64,000 nt of DNA from Cruorifilaria tuberocauda (Eukaryota; Nematoda; Chromadorea; Rhabditida; Onchocercidae). Position numbers and translations under genes: made by a program. The notes below the pieces were generated by a model. That model saw only the letters and a list, made by a program, of their open reading frames with translations, was not told where the DNA came from and did not search any database. Location: contig JABVXU010000201.1 in the NCBI GenBank assembly GCA_013365365.1, forward strand, positions 1-64,000, read 5' to 3'. Of this stretch, positions 25,901 through 38,800 are shown piece by piece. Each line of letters starts with the position of its first letter. Within the stretch, counting starts at the first letter, position 1.

Positions 25901-28900
25901 TCGTAGGCATGAACTATCCTTTGATGATGAATAACACAAATTTCAGATTCTAATTCTTTTCTTTTCTTTTCATCAGGCATGAATATTAAAAGTTTTTTTC
26001 TTTCTACCAGTAAAGCATGAAGCTGATGAAAAAGGAAATAGAGATCCAAAGCATAACTTGGACTCATAACTTAATTTATAACTAATTCAGATAAAAGTTT
26101 CACTCAGCACAGAAGCATTTCATCACATTCAAACTCAACTAGACAATTATCTCGAAAAAGTAAGAATTGAGCGAAAAGAAGGACGTATTCACGGATTACG
26201 CGCACAGTACGCATTAGCTGCATATAAAGAGTTATTACTTACGTTAGTTTTTCTCTTCAACTTTATTTTTGATTTTCTTTAAAAAATTTCCGATTTTCAC
26301 TATAAATTAGATCAACGTTTGTAGTCTACTAAGCAGCTCCGTGATCGTTTCAGGTTGACATCAATCTTGAAATCTGGGAACGAGGAGTGGAAATCTGAGG
26401 TAGGATCAGTTTGCACATATATATTGAAAGTTGAAGAGTACAGGGATTTATCAAGTTGTGTTATTCGTAGATTTACGGTTGGTTAAATTTAAATTCGAAA
26501 AATTTTTTTTATTGCGAGCATATTTTTGTTAAGAATACGAATTTTTTAAATTTTAAAACTTAAACAAACTAGGTTCCAAATAATGGGACATTTATTCTTA
26601 TCCCTTGCTTTGAGTGCTTTGGATTGCAAGTCACTAATCTAAACTAAATTCTTCTTTGTTAATTTCATCTACTGTTGAATGTTAGAGGCGGTTATTTCAT
26701 AATTGCATTAATCAGATTATTTTCTGATCAGTTGCAGTCTTTCGAAGATTATATACTTACAGCCCGCTATATTCTCGAAAACTTTCTTGCAAAATATTGT
26801 GCTTGCAAATCATGCATACATTAGTTTGATTGAGAAATTTTCCAAAAAAGGAATGCTATCAACGGTAGTGAAACGTCAAAAGAAGCGAAGACGAAAGTCA
26901 AAGAGAAAGAAAAAGCCGGGTAAATTGACATTTTAAAAGTATTTTATTTGCTTACAGGTCCAAATTGATCTGTTGTTTGAATCTTTCCAAATTTTTTGCT
27001 TCTTTACAAATAAGTCGCTGGTTTTCTTCAGAGAGTATTGTACAGGAATCAGAAGAACCAGATTGGAATTTATGGGATGATATTTGCGAAGAACTGTCGG
27101 ATGCTGTATTTGGTTATGTTGAACCAACTGTCGATATTAGTGCCATCGATGTGCTTCTGAATGTTGATGATCGAATTCATCAGTATTTCTTTACTTATTT
27201 TTTTTCTTTTTGTTTCTATCTTTTCTGCTATCTCGACTTCTCGTAATATCGATTTTCGCTTTCCCTTAATTTAGAACTGTTAATTGCCGCCAAGATTCGT
27301 GCGAATTTTAAGAATTTAAAAGTTCCTATTTTCAACAGACAATTTGCAATGCTTATGGTGCAACAGGCACTCCATCAGCGACGTATAGCTGATGCTGTTG
27401 GCATATATCGATCAGCGCGTGATTTATGGCCTGCAGATGGTATATTTGGAACTAATGATATACTACCTGAAGATGAGTTCCTCGAATTACGTGCTGTATA
27501 CTTTGTGGATCTTAAAGAAGTCATTTTCATTTTCATTTTCCTCGTTCCCTTTCGTCCTTTCATTTCTTCCTAATTTTTTTTCATTTTTTATTAAGCACTT
27601 TTTATCTTTAATAGTAATAAAATTATTAATAAAAAGCTACAAAATGAAAAAAGTTAACGCGAAGAAAGGAAGTAGTGTTTGGAGTACGATTTAGTAATAG
27701 CAATACCGAAATCTAAAAGTTGAGAACTAAATTGTTGGCAGTTTTCGATTGTTTGACCATTTATACTCCATTACTTTGCTTCAGAAATTTTAAGTTTCCT
27801 CACATTATTAAGTAAATTCGCAACCCAAACAGAAAGATAACAGAGTCAGAACAACAAGAAGTTTGGATTCATTCTTCAGAATTTTCAATGTTTTCGATTT
27901 TACCCTTTGTTTCCAAACGTAATAAAAATAAGAAATTCAAATTTAAATTTAAAAAATAAAATTGAAAAATGAACAGATTGAAGCAAATTGGAAGAAGTGT
28001 CGAATAGAAACATATGGGTTTGAGCTAGATGACACGAGAAACAGTGTCCAATTCAGTGACGAATTTAATGGATTCGATGAAGAAAATGAAGAAATAAGTG
28101 ATGAATCCGATTTTAGAACAAGCGTAATCGAGACAGAAATCGATTTCCATTTCGATGATTATGTCGCAAAATTCGTCCGAGTGGATATCCTGAAATGGTA
28201 ATTTGTGTATTTGCTGAGCAAGATACCATCATCAGAACATGGCTTATCTTACTTTAAACGTATTTGTTTGATGGTACTTTGAAATCATTTGTAGGTATAT
28301 CTTTCTTTTGGCTGATTTCGAATCTAATACAGTCGAGGTAAATAAGGCAGTCTTGAAGCTTCTTCACCGAGTAGCTTTTGATTTGAAAATGGCTCCACGG
28401 TTATATCAGGTTACTTTGCATTCTGATATAATTAATTTGAATTTAGATTTGTTTAGAATTCTTATAGGTAGTTCAGCATTACATAATACTTCCTAATTAC
28501 AGCTTTCCCTTTTTGTAATCTTCAAGCGACTTGCTCTGCGTTTCAAAGACCAATCAATGCATGAAATCAAGAAAAGCCAATATTTTGAAATATACCAATT
28601 CGGTTATCATCTTTTACGACGATTTTATAATGATTATCAAAAAATTGGATCCAAATTGATTCCGGAAATCTTGTTTTGGAAAGGTCCCAAAGAATGTCAC
28701 GAAATCGCCAATGGATACGGAACGTTTGAGTAAGTATTGAATCAAAGGTTGGATGAAAGTCTGTGCGTTTTTTACAGTTGATCCAAATTATTTTCACTTT
28801 TATTTTGCTGAAACAAAGGATATTTGAGAAATAATAATTCACAAAACATACCGAAAATTCTTCTATTATATCTTAACAAAACTAAAAAAAATTGATTTCA

Positions 28901-31797
28901 GAATTAAGGAAGATGGTAGCAAAGGCAAAGAAATATTATGGCCTGAAGAATTAGATAACGAATTAAGAGCTCTTTACGAAGAATATTTGCTTTTTGAGGA
29001 AAAACCTGAAGGTAAAAAAATCGTAAATTTTTTGTTCCTAATTTTTTATATATATATATATATACATACGAGTTGTTCCATATATATATACTCTTCCATA
29101 TATATATATATACGAGTTGATGAAAATTCTGAATTTTAGGTGTTGATATCGTTGAATACATTGAGCAAGGTTTATCGCGGCCTCGAACGCGTCGACAAAT
29201 TATTCGACAAATGAAGATGCTTGGGTTTGACACATTCGGTGCGAAGAATACCAGAAGGTAAAGAGAATTTGGTTTTTTTAAATGAAGAATTGAATCACTC
29301 CAGCATTATTCTGTCTTAGTTTAGGCTTATTGATTTGCATAACAAGGAAGTCGTAAAGTCATAATATATTATACCAATTAAAGCTCCTTTTAATAATACA
29401 TCTTTTAAAAAAAATCAAATAATTGGCTAAAAACGTTAAATGAACATGCATTATCTCTTGAAAGTTCTTTTTTGTAGAGATGTGGAGAAAGGAATTAAGT
29501 CATCAGTTTTTGCACCAGAAATTGTGAGGCAGATGCACAGTCTTATCGAAGAGTTTAATTTAAAAACGCCTTCTTCCCGACCAGGTTCAGATTACTGATA
29601 TCTAAAGTTACAAACAGTCTTGTTCCCACTTTAATTTTTTTCTTCTCAAAGCGCTAGTTTGAACATGCTGATAACTATAATTTTGCTGTTGCTTAATTTT
29701 GATTACGGTATAAGATATCGAACACTTAATGGATATCCAATTGTGAAGGCTGCACAAACATCGTCCAGTTAAAAATAAAATATAACGAACATCACAGTAT
29801 GGAAAGTATTTGAAATTAGTTGATGCGTTGGAATCTTAGAAAAACTCTGAATATTACATGTTTTTAGTATATTCCATAATTATATAGTTGGTATTACTTC
29901 ATAACTTCTGAATACAATGTTAAATCATCGCTTTTTCAGACGATTTGGTCAATTTCATTCGTAATAATCTAACAGAAAAGTACCCGAGAGCCAAAATTAT
30001 TAAACAACTACAGTATGAGAATGTATACTATGAACTATCGTCAAGAAAGAAGTTCGTAAGGAATCAATTGTTTTTAGTGTTACTGGCACGTTTTGAAATA
30101 TATCTCTAAAATTCCAGTTTCGGATTTCTTGTTCGAAGCTAGCTCATGAATGCATCTATGTCTACTTGTATTCATCGTCATATGAGAGAACTAATGCAAT
30201 TTGAGAGAAATTTTCTGTCTGAATTAAACTAATATTCTTTCCAAAACTTTTTCATTGTACGCGGGAAACCAATTGGACATTTTGAAGAAAATAAATCCAA
30301 TTATTATTATGTCATATTTTGTATTGGTGTACTGGTTAAAATATGTGAATTCTTTACTACTGTTTAATTGTTCCCAAACTACGTCAGCATTGGAGAATAT
30401 GGCTGAAAAGTAAAATTATAAGTAGATCAATCAAATATACTGCCAATTTAGATGTTCAAAGGCATCCCAGAAACTGGCTGAACAAAGAGAATTAAGTGAA
30501 GAAGGGGTCGATGAACTTTATGAAGGTTTGTTCACTTTTTTAAAAAAATCTTTAGATTCAGTTCAGTTTTTTTAAATCTTGACATTCACTTCTTTCTTAC
30601 AAATAAATAATGCTCTAACTATAACTTCAGATTCAAATACGCCGGGATTTGACTATCCTTTTCAATGTGACGATGAGTACAGAGAAAAACGGTATGTACG
30701 TTATTAGAATTAGTTTTGATAAAGAATTAATGAGTTTCAGTGATTTGTTTTGTTTTTTCATGAAACTTAGATTCCCTAAACTTATTGTTTGTCTTCAGAA
30801 AACGAAATGAAACAAACGGATATTCCATCTCTCATTCACGAGAAGAAGTAAGTTTTTTTTTCTTCGCTACTACTGTATGATTATTTGATTAATAGCTCTG
30901 CCATAAATCATAAATCAGTCATTTATTGCTAAATAAGTGATCACGTACTTCTGTAGCTGATTTGAAATAACTACAAGTCGAAGTGATTGTAAACATGAAG
31001 AATTTGTTCCATTTGCACGCGAAAAAATCCATCGGATTATTTGCTGAGTTAATACTACTAAAAATTATCATTATTTCAGTTATTGGTAAATCGTGACAAA
31101 ATGCGTAGTAAAGAACAGTATATTGCAATAGGAATCCTTTCTCATAGAATTTTGAAACTTTAAAAAATTTTCTTCCTTGTATTAGAAATTTATTTGCTTA
31201 CTTGCTCTTATACATGCCTAAGTGATAAACTGTTCTTAAGTAGCTGAAGATTACTGAATTCTTTATAGTTGCTCCAATATAGATTTGTATTTTATTTGCC
31301 AGTTTGCGTTTTCAGACGGATTTCAAATCCACTGAAGATGTCATCAATCCAAATATTTTCGGATATATAAGTCCTAGATCAAATGCAAATGCTGCTGGCG
31401 AATTATTCATGATTAATAAAACAAAGAGTACTGTTGACAACAGTGATAGCGATGATGAGGTTAATGATGCTTAATTAATTTAAATTTTTGGTTAAATATG
31501 ATCCTTTGAAATAGTTAAATTTTAGTTAAAAGTCGAACGATTAAATTTAAATAGTTAAATTCCTGCCAGTTCAAATTCCCAAATTTCTGCCAGAGTTAGT
31601 AATAGAAATTCAGCTCAAAATTGTTTTAACTTTTCTGGACTAATATACCATTACTTCTGTCTTTTAATCGAATTCAGGTGGTACTTGGAAAACGGCAGCG
31701 ATCGGTGGGTAGCATCGCATCCCTGTCTGATGAAGATGATAAAACCAGCACAAAAAAGACGCGTAAAAAGCGAATTATCGGGAGCGATTCTGAATAA
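22920..31797 (+). CDS. tim-1: Timeless / TIM-1, replication-fork protection and cohesion factor
   Basis: Nuclear partner of Tipin; stabilises stalled forks and supports cohesion. 26 exons: 22920-23001, 23174-23327, 23782-23869, 23990-24082, 24351-24452, 24565-24720, 24789-25000, 25407-25605, 25775-25885, 26091-26242, 26354-26477, 26763-26919, 27032-27182, 27339-27495, 27977-28197, 28295-28409, 28503-28729, 28902-29011, 29140-29257, 29478-29584, 29940-30051, 30452-30525, 30631-30691, 30799-30847, 31316-31459, 31678-31797. All phases agree; 1131 residues against about 1208 in human. Landmarks are ALGFLENGVYYPEPDC at the N-terminus, SRHSGFAGSYILKGVKAI near 285, a Lys/Arg run (KKRRRKSKRKKK) after the first Timeless domain, IYRSARDLWP, KLLHRVAFDLKM, EILFWKGP, and RPRTRRQIIRQM. 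The tail is Ser/Asp-rich and ends GSDSE. The first in-frame ATG after a stop was chosen. AATAAA is at 31836. Confidence 0.95.
29048..29112. repeat. (TA)n microsatellite in a tim-1 intron
   Basis: Several TATATATA tracts at about 29048-29064, 29081-29089 and 29098-29112 are separated by two similar copies of a short ACGAGTTG-containing spacer, inside the intron 29012-29139. This looks like local duplication of a microsatellite. Confidence 0.8.
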
Positions 31798-31871
31798 ATT
31801 TAGGAATCAAGTTTTTGTTTTGTAAAATGTTTTAGAATAAATGCTCTACACTTACCCGTAGCCTTCATTTT

Positions 31872-32066
31872 TTAAAATTCTAAATCCGCTATGATCTTTA
31901 CTAACTCTGCTACCACTCCATAAAGATCTCGAATATGTTTTATCCCTACCACTGAGTTCAATTTTTTCTGCATGAGTAAGCTTGCAACACAAAGAAGTGG
32001 TATCAGTCTGACCATACAATCCCCACCTTCTCCGATTAGTACACGGTTATCCGAAAATTGCAATAT
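31872..32066 (-). pseudogene. Unassigned coding-like exon, possibly degenerate
   Basis: On the minus strand an acceptor-like TTTTGACAG is followed by an open frame to a TAA at 31872-31874, about 64 residues (NRVLIGEGGDCMVRLIP, then KHIRDLYGVVAELVKI). Going upstream, the same frame meets a TGA and then reads a further 25 open codons starting MKKYKTVQRAYKQR. There is no room for a normal intron between the two parts. I do not recognise the protein. It may be the 3' exon of a gene converging on tim-1, or a decayed copy. Confidence 0.3.
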
Positions 32067-32390
32067 CTGTCAAAACAAGCCTAAACACAGCCTCGGCTTT
32101 TCAACTCTTTGCTTATAGGCTCTCTGTACCGTTTTGTATTTCTTCATTTCCACTTCCTAACTGAACTATATCTCCTTCAAATCATCACTCTAATATACTT
32201 TTTGCGTTCTTGCATCACTTTCGGTTAAAATGCAGGAAAAGAATACAAATGTTAGAAGCAACCAATTTACTTTCCCCATGCAACTTTAATTCGAACTCTA
32301 CAAAACAAACAATTTAAGTCGTACGTGAATTTCAAGTATTCTTCTGCAAAACAGTCATTATGACCATATACAAGATATAAAACTTGTACC

Positions 32391-32552
32391 ATGGACAGTG
32401 AATGTTTAGAGAAAATTTTATGGAATAAGATGGTTCTGTTTATAAAACTCAGTGACGAGATAGGAAAAACTTCAAATATGTTGTATGATAAACAAAAACA
32501 ACTGAAAGGACAAAGACAGGAAGCCTTGCACTGTATGATTATCAGACTTTAA
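32391..32552 (+). pseudogene. 53-residue ORF, unrecognised, possibly part of a degenerate gene
   Basis: Intact ATG-to-stop ORF with coding-like composition (MDSECLEKILWNKM, then KQKQLKGQRQEALHCM). No acceptor or donor clearly links it to another exon. A second coding-like stretch at about 33140-33315 (KIEAYMKKRLTQKDDYKTM, then KWAELRDKLMIAGE) changes frame in the middle, which suggests a decayed gene. No family was recognised. Confidence 0.25.
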
Positions 32553-33572
32553 GGATTTGGTTTACGCAATAGTGAACTATTAAAACAAAATTTCAAAAAA
32601 TAGCTGTAAATGAGATGAATGAAGAAACAACAATGTGGTTATTATCAATGCTTATTAAAGCTTAATATTACGTTTAAAGAAGAAAAGAAACTTCGAGCCA
32701 TTTTCACAATGACATAAAAGAAAATATTCCAATCTACTCTAAACTACTTTGGAAGGATTTAGGAACCCCATGAGCTGCTCCCATTTGTTTTTTATATCAA
32801 TAGCGCTTCAATGGATAACGTAAATTAGTAAAGAGGATATAAGACGGATGACTGTAGCTCTGCCACTTTGTTAGGTATGTGTTCAGTCTCGTAGTAATGT
32901 AAATCTTACTACAAATGAATGTTTAAAATTTGTAATGATGATTTAACCATGACTTTAAAAGGAGATCTCGCATTTTGGACTCTAGTGTTTTTGCAATGCT
33001 CTGAAAACAAAATCTAGACATTTTTAGTAAATTAATTTTAATTTGTTAAAGTTTCCTAAGCATCTACATCAATAATACACAAGCGAAGTCGTTCATAACA
33101 ACGAGGTTGACAGTAATCGAGTACTGATGTGATACTTACAAAACAAGGAAACATTAATCACAAAATTGAAGCGTACATGAAAAAAAGGTTGACTCAAAAA
33201 GATGACTACAAAACAATGATAAATTTTCCTGTCAAAGGCAGATGTCATCAACTTGGTTAAGTGGGCCGAGCTTCGTGACAAATTGATGATAGCTGGGGAA
33301 AGCACAACAGATTCAATTTTCAACTGAAAAATAACTGTTCAAACTAAAACGGTTCCTCCATATTTTACTTCCAACTTCTGTTTAAAATTTCAACTCTATA
33401 TCTATAGAAACTTTATTTTTAAATGAATCATAATTAAAGAAGGTTAATAAAAGATGGCTACGAGCTCAGCGTCAATAATTATGTCAGCATATTTATGATT
33501 ATTTTAATTTCCTACGAGATAAATTAAGGAGAAAATCCTAATTCTAAATCCATATACCTGAGTTAGAGTAAT

Positions 33573-35005
33573 TTATTGTTCAGATGATTTTATATCTGGA
33601 CGCTCATTTTCTTTGCTTTCGCCATCAGAAGTCGGATGAATATTGTTTTCGGCTTCACCATTCATGACATCAACATTGCGGGCCCCTCGACGACCCCTGC
33701 CTAAAATTTATACATCAGGTACATGTATTTCTTCTCATATTTTCGTACCACTTTTTAATTCGGAAAATGAAGTGAAAAAATCTGTACCTCCACGACCACG
33801 TCCGCGGCCGGTTTTTCGTGTAACGTTTTCACCACCTAACTGGTCCTCTCCTGTGGCCTCGTGATCCCCTTCCGATGCACGACGACGCTGTCCACCACGA
33901 CCACGTCCTCGTCCACGGCCACGCCCGCGTCCACGACTACGGAACCCCCCACGTCCTCGTCTCCCGCCCTAAAAATATCTTTCTGTCTTAAACAGAAAAT
34001 ATAACCAGTTCCATTTCAATTAAAACTACCCATTTATCATGTTCTACATTTTTTTATTGAATGCATAGCATGAATATTGATCTATTCCGAATTTCTCGAA
34101 TTCCTCACTTCATCAATATCGCCACTTTCACCATCAGCTCTATCACCTTCAGAGTTTGCACGTCTCGCTCCACCTCTACCCGGCCGGTAAGCACCGTAAT
34201 AGAAACGCCGACGATAAGCTCGTCCTCTTCCTCGCATGTCGCTTTTATCAGCTGCATATCTCGAGCCTTCTACGTTACCACCATTTGGACCGGTAACATT
34301 TGCTGCTTCCGGGCCTTTTTGTCCCTCTACCACATCAAATTCCACCTAAATAAAGATGATTTAATCTTATTCTGGTTTCATCACCGAATAACGTCATCGA
34401 CTTGAATTATGCTTACTTTTAATATGCAAAGTATTAAAACTATCAAATAATCCTACAGTGATAGCTCGTTGCTAACGAAAGTCTTACTATCCTCTATCAT
34501 TACAGAATTTACTGATTCAAAAGACTATAAAAATAAATGAATAAACACACTTTTTCGCCATCGCCTAGTGATCTCAAATACTTGTTTGGATTGTTCTTCG
34601 TAACAGCCGTTTGATGAACGAAGATGTCATCGCCTGTATCAGCGCGGTTTATGAACCCATAGCCGTTCTTGACGTTGAACCTCAAAAATCCCATAACATA
34701 TAAATGCAATAATAAGAAATATAATGAAAGGAACGACCAATGTAATAACCCTAAATTCTAACATGCAATTTAAGCGTGCTCACCACTTAACGGTGCCCTG
34801 TATGTGACGTGCAACGATTCTCTTGCCGTCAATGTGGTTTTCGTCATTCAAGGGCGTTTCAATCTTCGGCTGCTCGTAATGGCCCTCCGGCTTCTGCAAC
34901 ATAATTAATCTCTGACTAGATCGGAGTGAACAAAAACTATTCCTCAAAATATCATGAAATTTACTTTGTTGAAATGAAAGTACTTACGTTGTTGGTTTCA
35001 GCCAT
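33573..35005 (-). CDS. Y-box / cold-shock-domain RNA-binding protein (CEY family)
   Basis: Y-box protein that packages and stabilises mRNA in the cytoplasm, related to C. elegans CEY proteins. Exons: 34988-35005 (coding part of an exon reaching 35059), 34784-34893, 34551-34680, 34109-34345, 33788-33968, 33573-33700; phases agree and give 267 residues. The cold-shock domain spans about residues 30-115: [15 protein letters not shown] (RNP1), [10 protein letters not shown] (RNP2), [20 protein letters not shown], then VTGPNGG. The tail is Arg/Gly-rich, with an alternating (GR)n block near residues 180-190 and acidic spacers, as in vertebrate YB proteins. The start ATG is the first in frame, because the open frame upstream in the exon has no Met. 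An AATAAA (33572-33577) overlaps the stop codon itself. Confidence 0.92.
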
Positions 35006-37730
35006 TTCAGATGGTACGGCTTGCGGTGGTTGTTGCACCAGATCTTCTTGCTTAAGCGGCTGAAGAATTTGAATTATCTACGTTTACCAAATTTTTATTT
35101 CCTTTTTTCAATTCATAAATATAACAAGACATGAATTATATCATCTTAAATAATTCAAATTTTCCGATAAATGTAAAATAATTCAATATTCCTTACCTAA
35201 TCTATTTTCATATATTTCATTTTATTATAAAAATTGATTAATTAAAATAAATAATAAAGCAAAAAAATTGGCTGACAAAATAAACTTATTGATCTACGAG
35301 GAAAAATGAATCAAATATGGATGATATCGATTAAAATGAATTAGCCTAACAATAAACAATGAATAAATCACCGATAACTAACAACAACAATAACAAAAAA
35401 AACCTTTCAAACTGATTGCTTGCATTATTAGCAATCCTAATTTGCAGCATATATCGAATCAAACTAACCCACTGATCAAAAACCACACAATTCTCTCTAC
35501 TCTTCAATTCCCTCTCTTGTCTCGCTCCCCCTCTCTTCCTCTCTCTCTCTCCTTTTCTCTTACCATTACTCTCCCATTTCATCCTGATCATTCCTCCTAC
35601 CTCTCCTTTGTTTTTCTCTCTGCTCCCTCTTTCTCAATCGATTTCATCTAAACCATCCAAAACAAAAAAAAAAAGTCAATCCGCATGGCATTTCATGGCT
35701 TCGGCCTTTTCAGTTTAAATCAAAAAATTTTCTTTATTTTCAAATTATCATTCAGTGATGATAATATTCAGCTTATCAATGATATATTGCTCTTATTTTT
35801 TGTGCGTTATCATATGTTATCTTTGAATGATAATTCTTTTTAGTGAGAGTATTACCCTACACTATCCTATCTTTTCTACTCTCTACTCTATTTGTAACAT
35901 CCTCTAACAGTTACATTTGTATTTATTACTGTCCTCCATCTTTTCTGTCCCATTTCTCAACCCAATTCCTAAAATCGATAAACAATTGATGCTTTTTGAT
36001 ACCTTCATTTGTCCAATCTTTGATTCTAATGAATGACATACCAAAATCGGCCATTTGATCATCTCATCATTAAACGTCAATATCATTCATTGCTGTTATT
36101 AATTATTCAATCAATACTTTGTATTTCATTAAATTTTGCTAATTTTAAATAATGCAAAGATAACTAACTACATTTTTACATATTTGAATATATTATCATA
36201 TTATTAGGTTAATTAAAAAGTCAGTTATTAGTAGTTTGAATTATACAACAAAATGCATAAAAATCCGTTTAGCTTCTCATTCTAAATTTAGAATTCAAGG
36301 GAACTAAAATCATTTTCTTTATCGAAATATAAATTAAATCAAGCAAAACTAAGATTAACATAATTAATTTAAAGATAATATTTGCCAATGAGAAAAAAAA
36401 TGTTTAACGGAAATAGTTGTTTCGCTTCAGTCGAAAATGAATAATAGATCAAAATTGAATGAAAGGAATGTTTAGGAAATAGCTATTCAATTGCTCATCG
36501 AAATCTCGTCCAAATATAAAAAATCCTTTTGTTAATTAAGAGTACCTGTCTGTTTGGTTATTTTTAGAAAAAAGAAAGCTTTTCAATTTGATAATAAATA
36601 TTATTTTAGATTTTGAAATAAATTCGGATAAATTAGTCGAAACTCAATGAATGTAAAAGTACGTTTTATTTCTTCTTCAATTTACCAAGTTAAAGTTGTG
36701 AAAAAAATCAATTTTTCCATTTTCTTTTCTTTTTTCCCTCCTTCCTTTTCCTTCCTCTCTGGAAAAAAATAGTATTTAATTTGAATTTCTCAAACGCTAA
36801 ATTTAAATTTCTTACAAATATGTACTATTTTCCAAAAAAAAAAAAAAAAATTAATTTTTGCAGCAGCATATATATGAGTTGCAAAAAAGGAGAAAAAATT
36901 TCCAAGGAAAAAAGAAAAAGAATTGATATTAAAAAAGAAATTTCTAATATTCCCTTAGAATTAGCAACTAATCAAAGAAAATTTTCTTTTCCTTTAATTA
37001 CAAAATTTTTTAAAATTAAATAAAAATTATAAATTCATTCAGCTAATTTATAACTCTTCATTTCTTATCCATTAAAAATATTAACATCTAAAAGGAAGAA
37101 TCAATTGTATAAATAAAAAAAATACCAGGAAGAAATAAACCGGCATTATTAATTTCTGATGTTTTAATATGACTGTACAGAATCGAATCCTCGTCTCAGA
37201 AATTAAAATTGACTTCAAATATGACAATATAATCTGAGCAAAGGGAAGAATAGACTGAAAGCTTTCTTTGATAAACTTTGCTTAAATACCCTAAAATTAT
37301 CTCATTTTCCTTTATAAAATTCTATTCTATGTGTTTCTTTAGTTAAATTATTCAAATTATGTCAAAATAGTCAAATTTGCATAAATCAAATTTATTCATA
37401 AGAAAATGGAAAAATTCACGGAAATTGTAATTATCGATAAGTCTTATTGCTATCAATGCTATTGATTAGAATGACATGATTAAATCATAATGAAATGATC
37501 GATAGTGAAGAATGATAGACAATCAGTCTACCGCTATCATCTAACATAAATATATAATGTTTACTTTACACCATAGTGATAAACAACCATATGCATTAAC
37601 AACTATTTAACGTTATATTAAGGTAGAAGCTGAAGATGACTACTAGAAGGAACAGTTAGTTACTTTATTCCTCGATAATATGACCTGACCTCATTATGAT
37701 GATTGATTAAAAAAAGAGAGGACAGTAGGA

Positions 37731-37830
37731 TGACTGTATGTATGCATGTATCTATGTGTGCGTGTGCGTGCGTGTATATGTATGCGTTGCATGTGCGTGC
37801 GTGCATATGTATGCGTATGCGTGCTTGTAT
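37731..37830. repeat. GT/ATGTGC-rich alternating purine-pyrimidine tract
   Basis: Degenerate (TATGTGCGTG)n sequence of about 100 bases with strict purine-pyrimidine alternation over long runs. It also produces a spurious Cys/Val/Tyr ORF. Confidence 0.85.
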
Positions 37831-38267
37831 GAAAATAGAAGAGAAAGAATGCGAAGTTATGTGAAGTGTTCTGTTAGGAATGTAGAAGCAGAGGCAAGAC
37901 GATATATGATAAGTGTAAAATGTTAATGAGATGAAAGAATGAAAAAAAGGAAACGAGAAATCCTTGAAGTTTTTTTCCGTTCTCTTTTCCTCAACTCAAC
38001 AAAAGAATTAAGTAAGCAAAAAGTGTAGAGATAAAAGGTCAACAAGTTATAATTATCAGCCAAAGCTGAGAGAGAGAGAGAGAGAAAGGAAAGATGAAAT
38101 GCAAAAAACAGAAAGAGTTTTGTGGCTTCAAAAGAAAATAGTAGTGTCATACTAAAAGAGAACAAAGTCTATCTCTAAACTTTTTTTACACCATTCCACT
38201 TATTTTCCTATCAACCGATCACGTTACCTCTAAACACTTCACTTCACTTCCCTTACATCTCCCTATT

Positions 38268-38575
38268 ACAAATATCATAACAAATGAATTTCCATAGGTA
38301 TGAGTATGTGTGTAGGTATGTATGTGTGCTGTGTATATTATGTATGTGTGTGTATGTATGCGTATCTGTGTTGTATATATATACATGTATACATGTGGTT
38401 GTATGATATGTGTCTGTCTTGTATGTGTGCTGTGTGATATGTGTATGTATACGTATGTGTGTGCATGCGTGTTATGTGTATGGTTATATTTATGAGTTAT
38501 TTCCAGAAAAGAAAGAAAAATTTGTAATATCATTTTTTTGAAACAAATATCATAACAAGTGAATGTGTATGAGTA

Positions 38576-38607
<32 letters not shown>

Positions 38608-38800
38608 CCTGTCTGTGTGTGTGTGCCTGGCTGTGTGTGCATGTGTGGCTGTTTAGTATTTTTCAAAAAACAAAAAAGCAAAAAGTTTTGAATTTTTTCA
38701 AACAAATATCATAGCAAATGATTTATATGTGGGCATATGTGTGATGGATACGTGCACGTGTGTGTGTACGTACGTGTGTGTATGTATGTGTTGGCTGTTT
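38268..38800. repeat. Tandem compound repeat: unique block plus TG microsatellite, three units
   Basis: Three units each begin with an ACAAATATCATARCAAATGA-type block (38269, 38543, 38702), continue with a (TG)n/(TATG)n tract, and end with an AAAAGAAAAAGTTT-like block. Units 2 and 3 also share GGCTGTTTAGTA. Unit lengths are about 274 and 159 bases; the difference is mostly TG-tract length. Confidence 0.85.

Noticed and set aside
26400..26477. Donor GAG|GTAGGA ending a tim-1 exon at 26399
   Set aside because: Reading through gives the conserved segment corresponding to the Tyr-x-Leu-x-x-x-Glu-Tyr-Arg block of Timeless, so the exon continues to 26477.
27280..27338. Acceptor TTTAG near 27275 for the tim-1 exon containing IYRSARDLWP
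   Set aside because: Its phase does not match the preceding donor at 27182; the acceptor TTTTCAACAG at 27338 does.
37738..37926. Cys/Val/Tyr-rich ORF over the TG tract
   Set aside because: It is a translation of a microsatellite.
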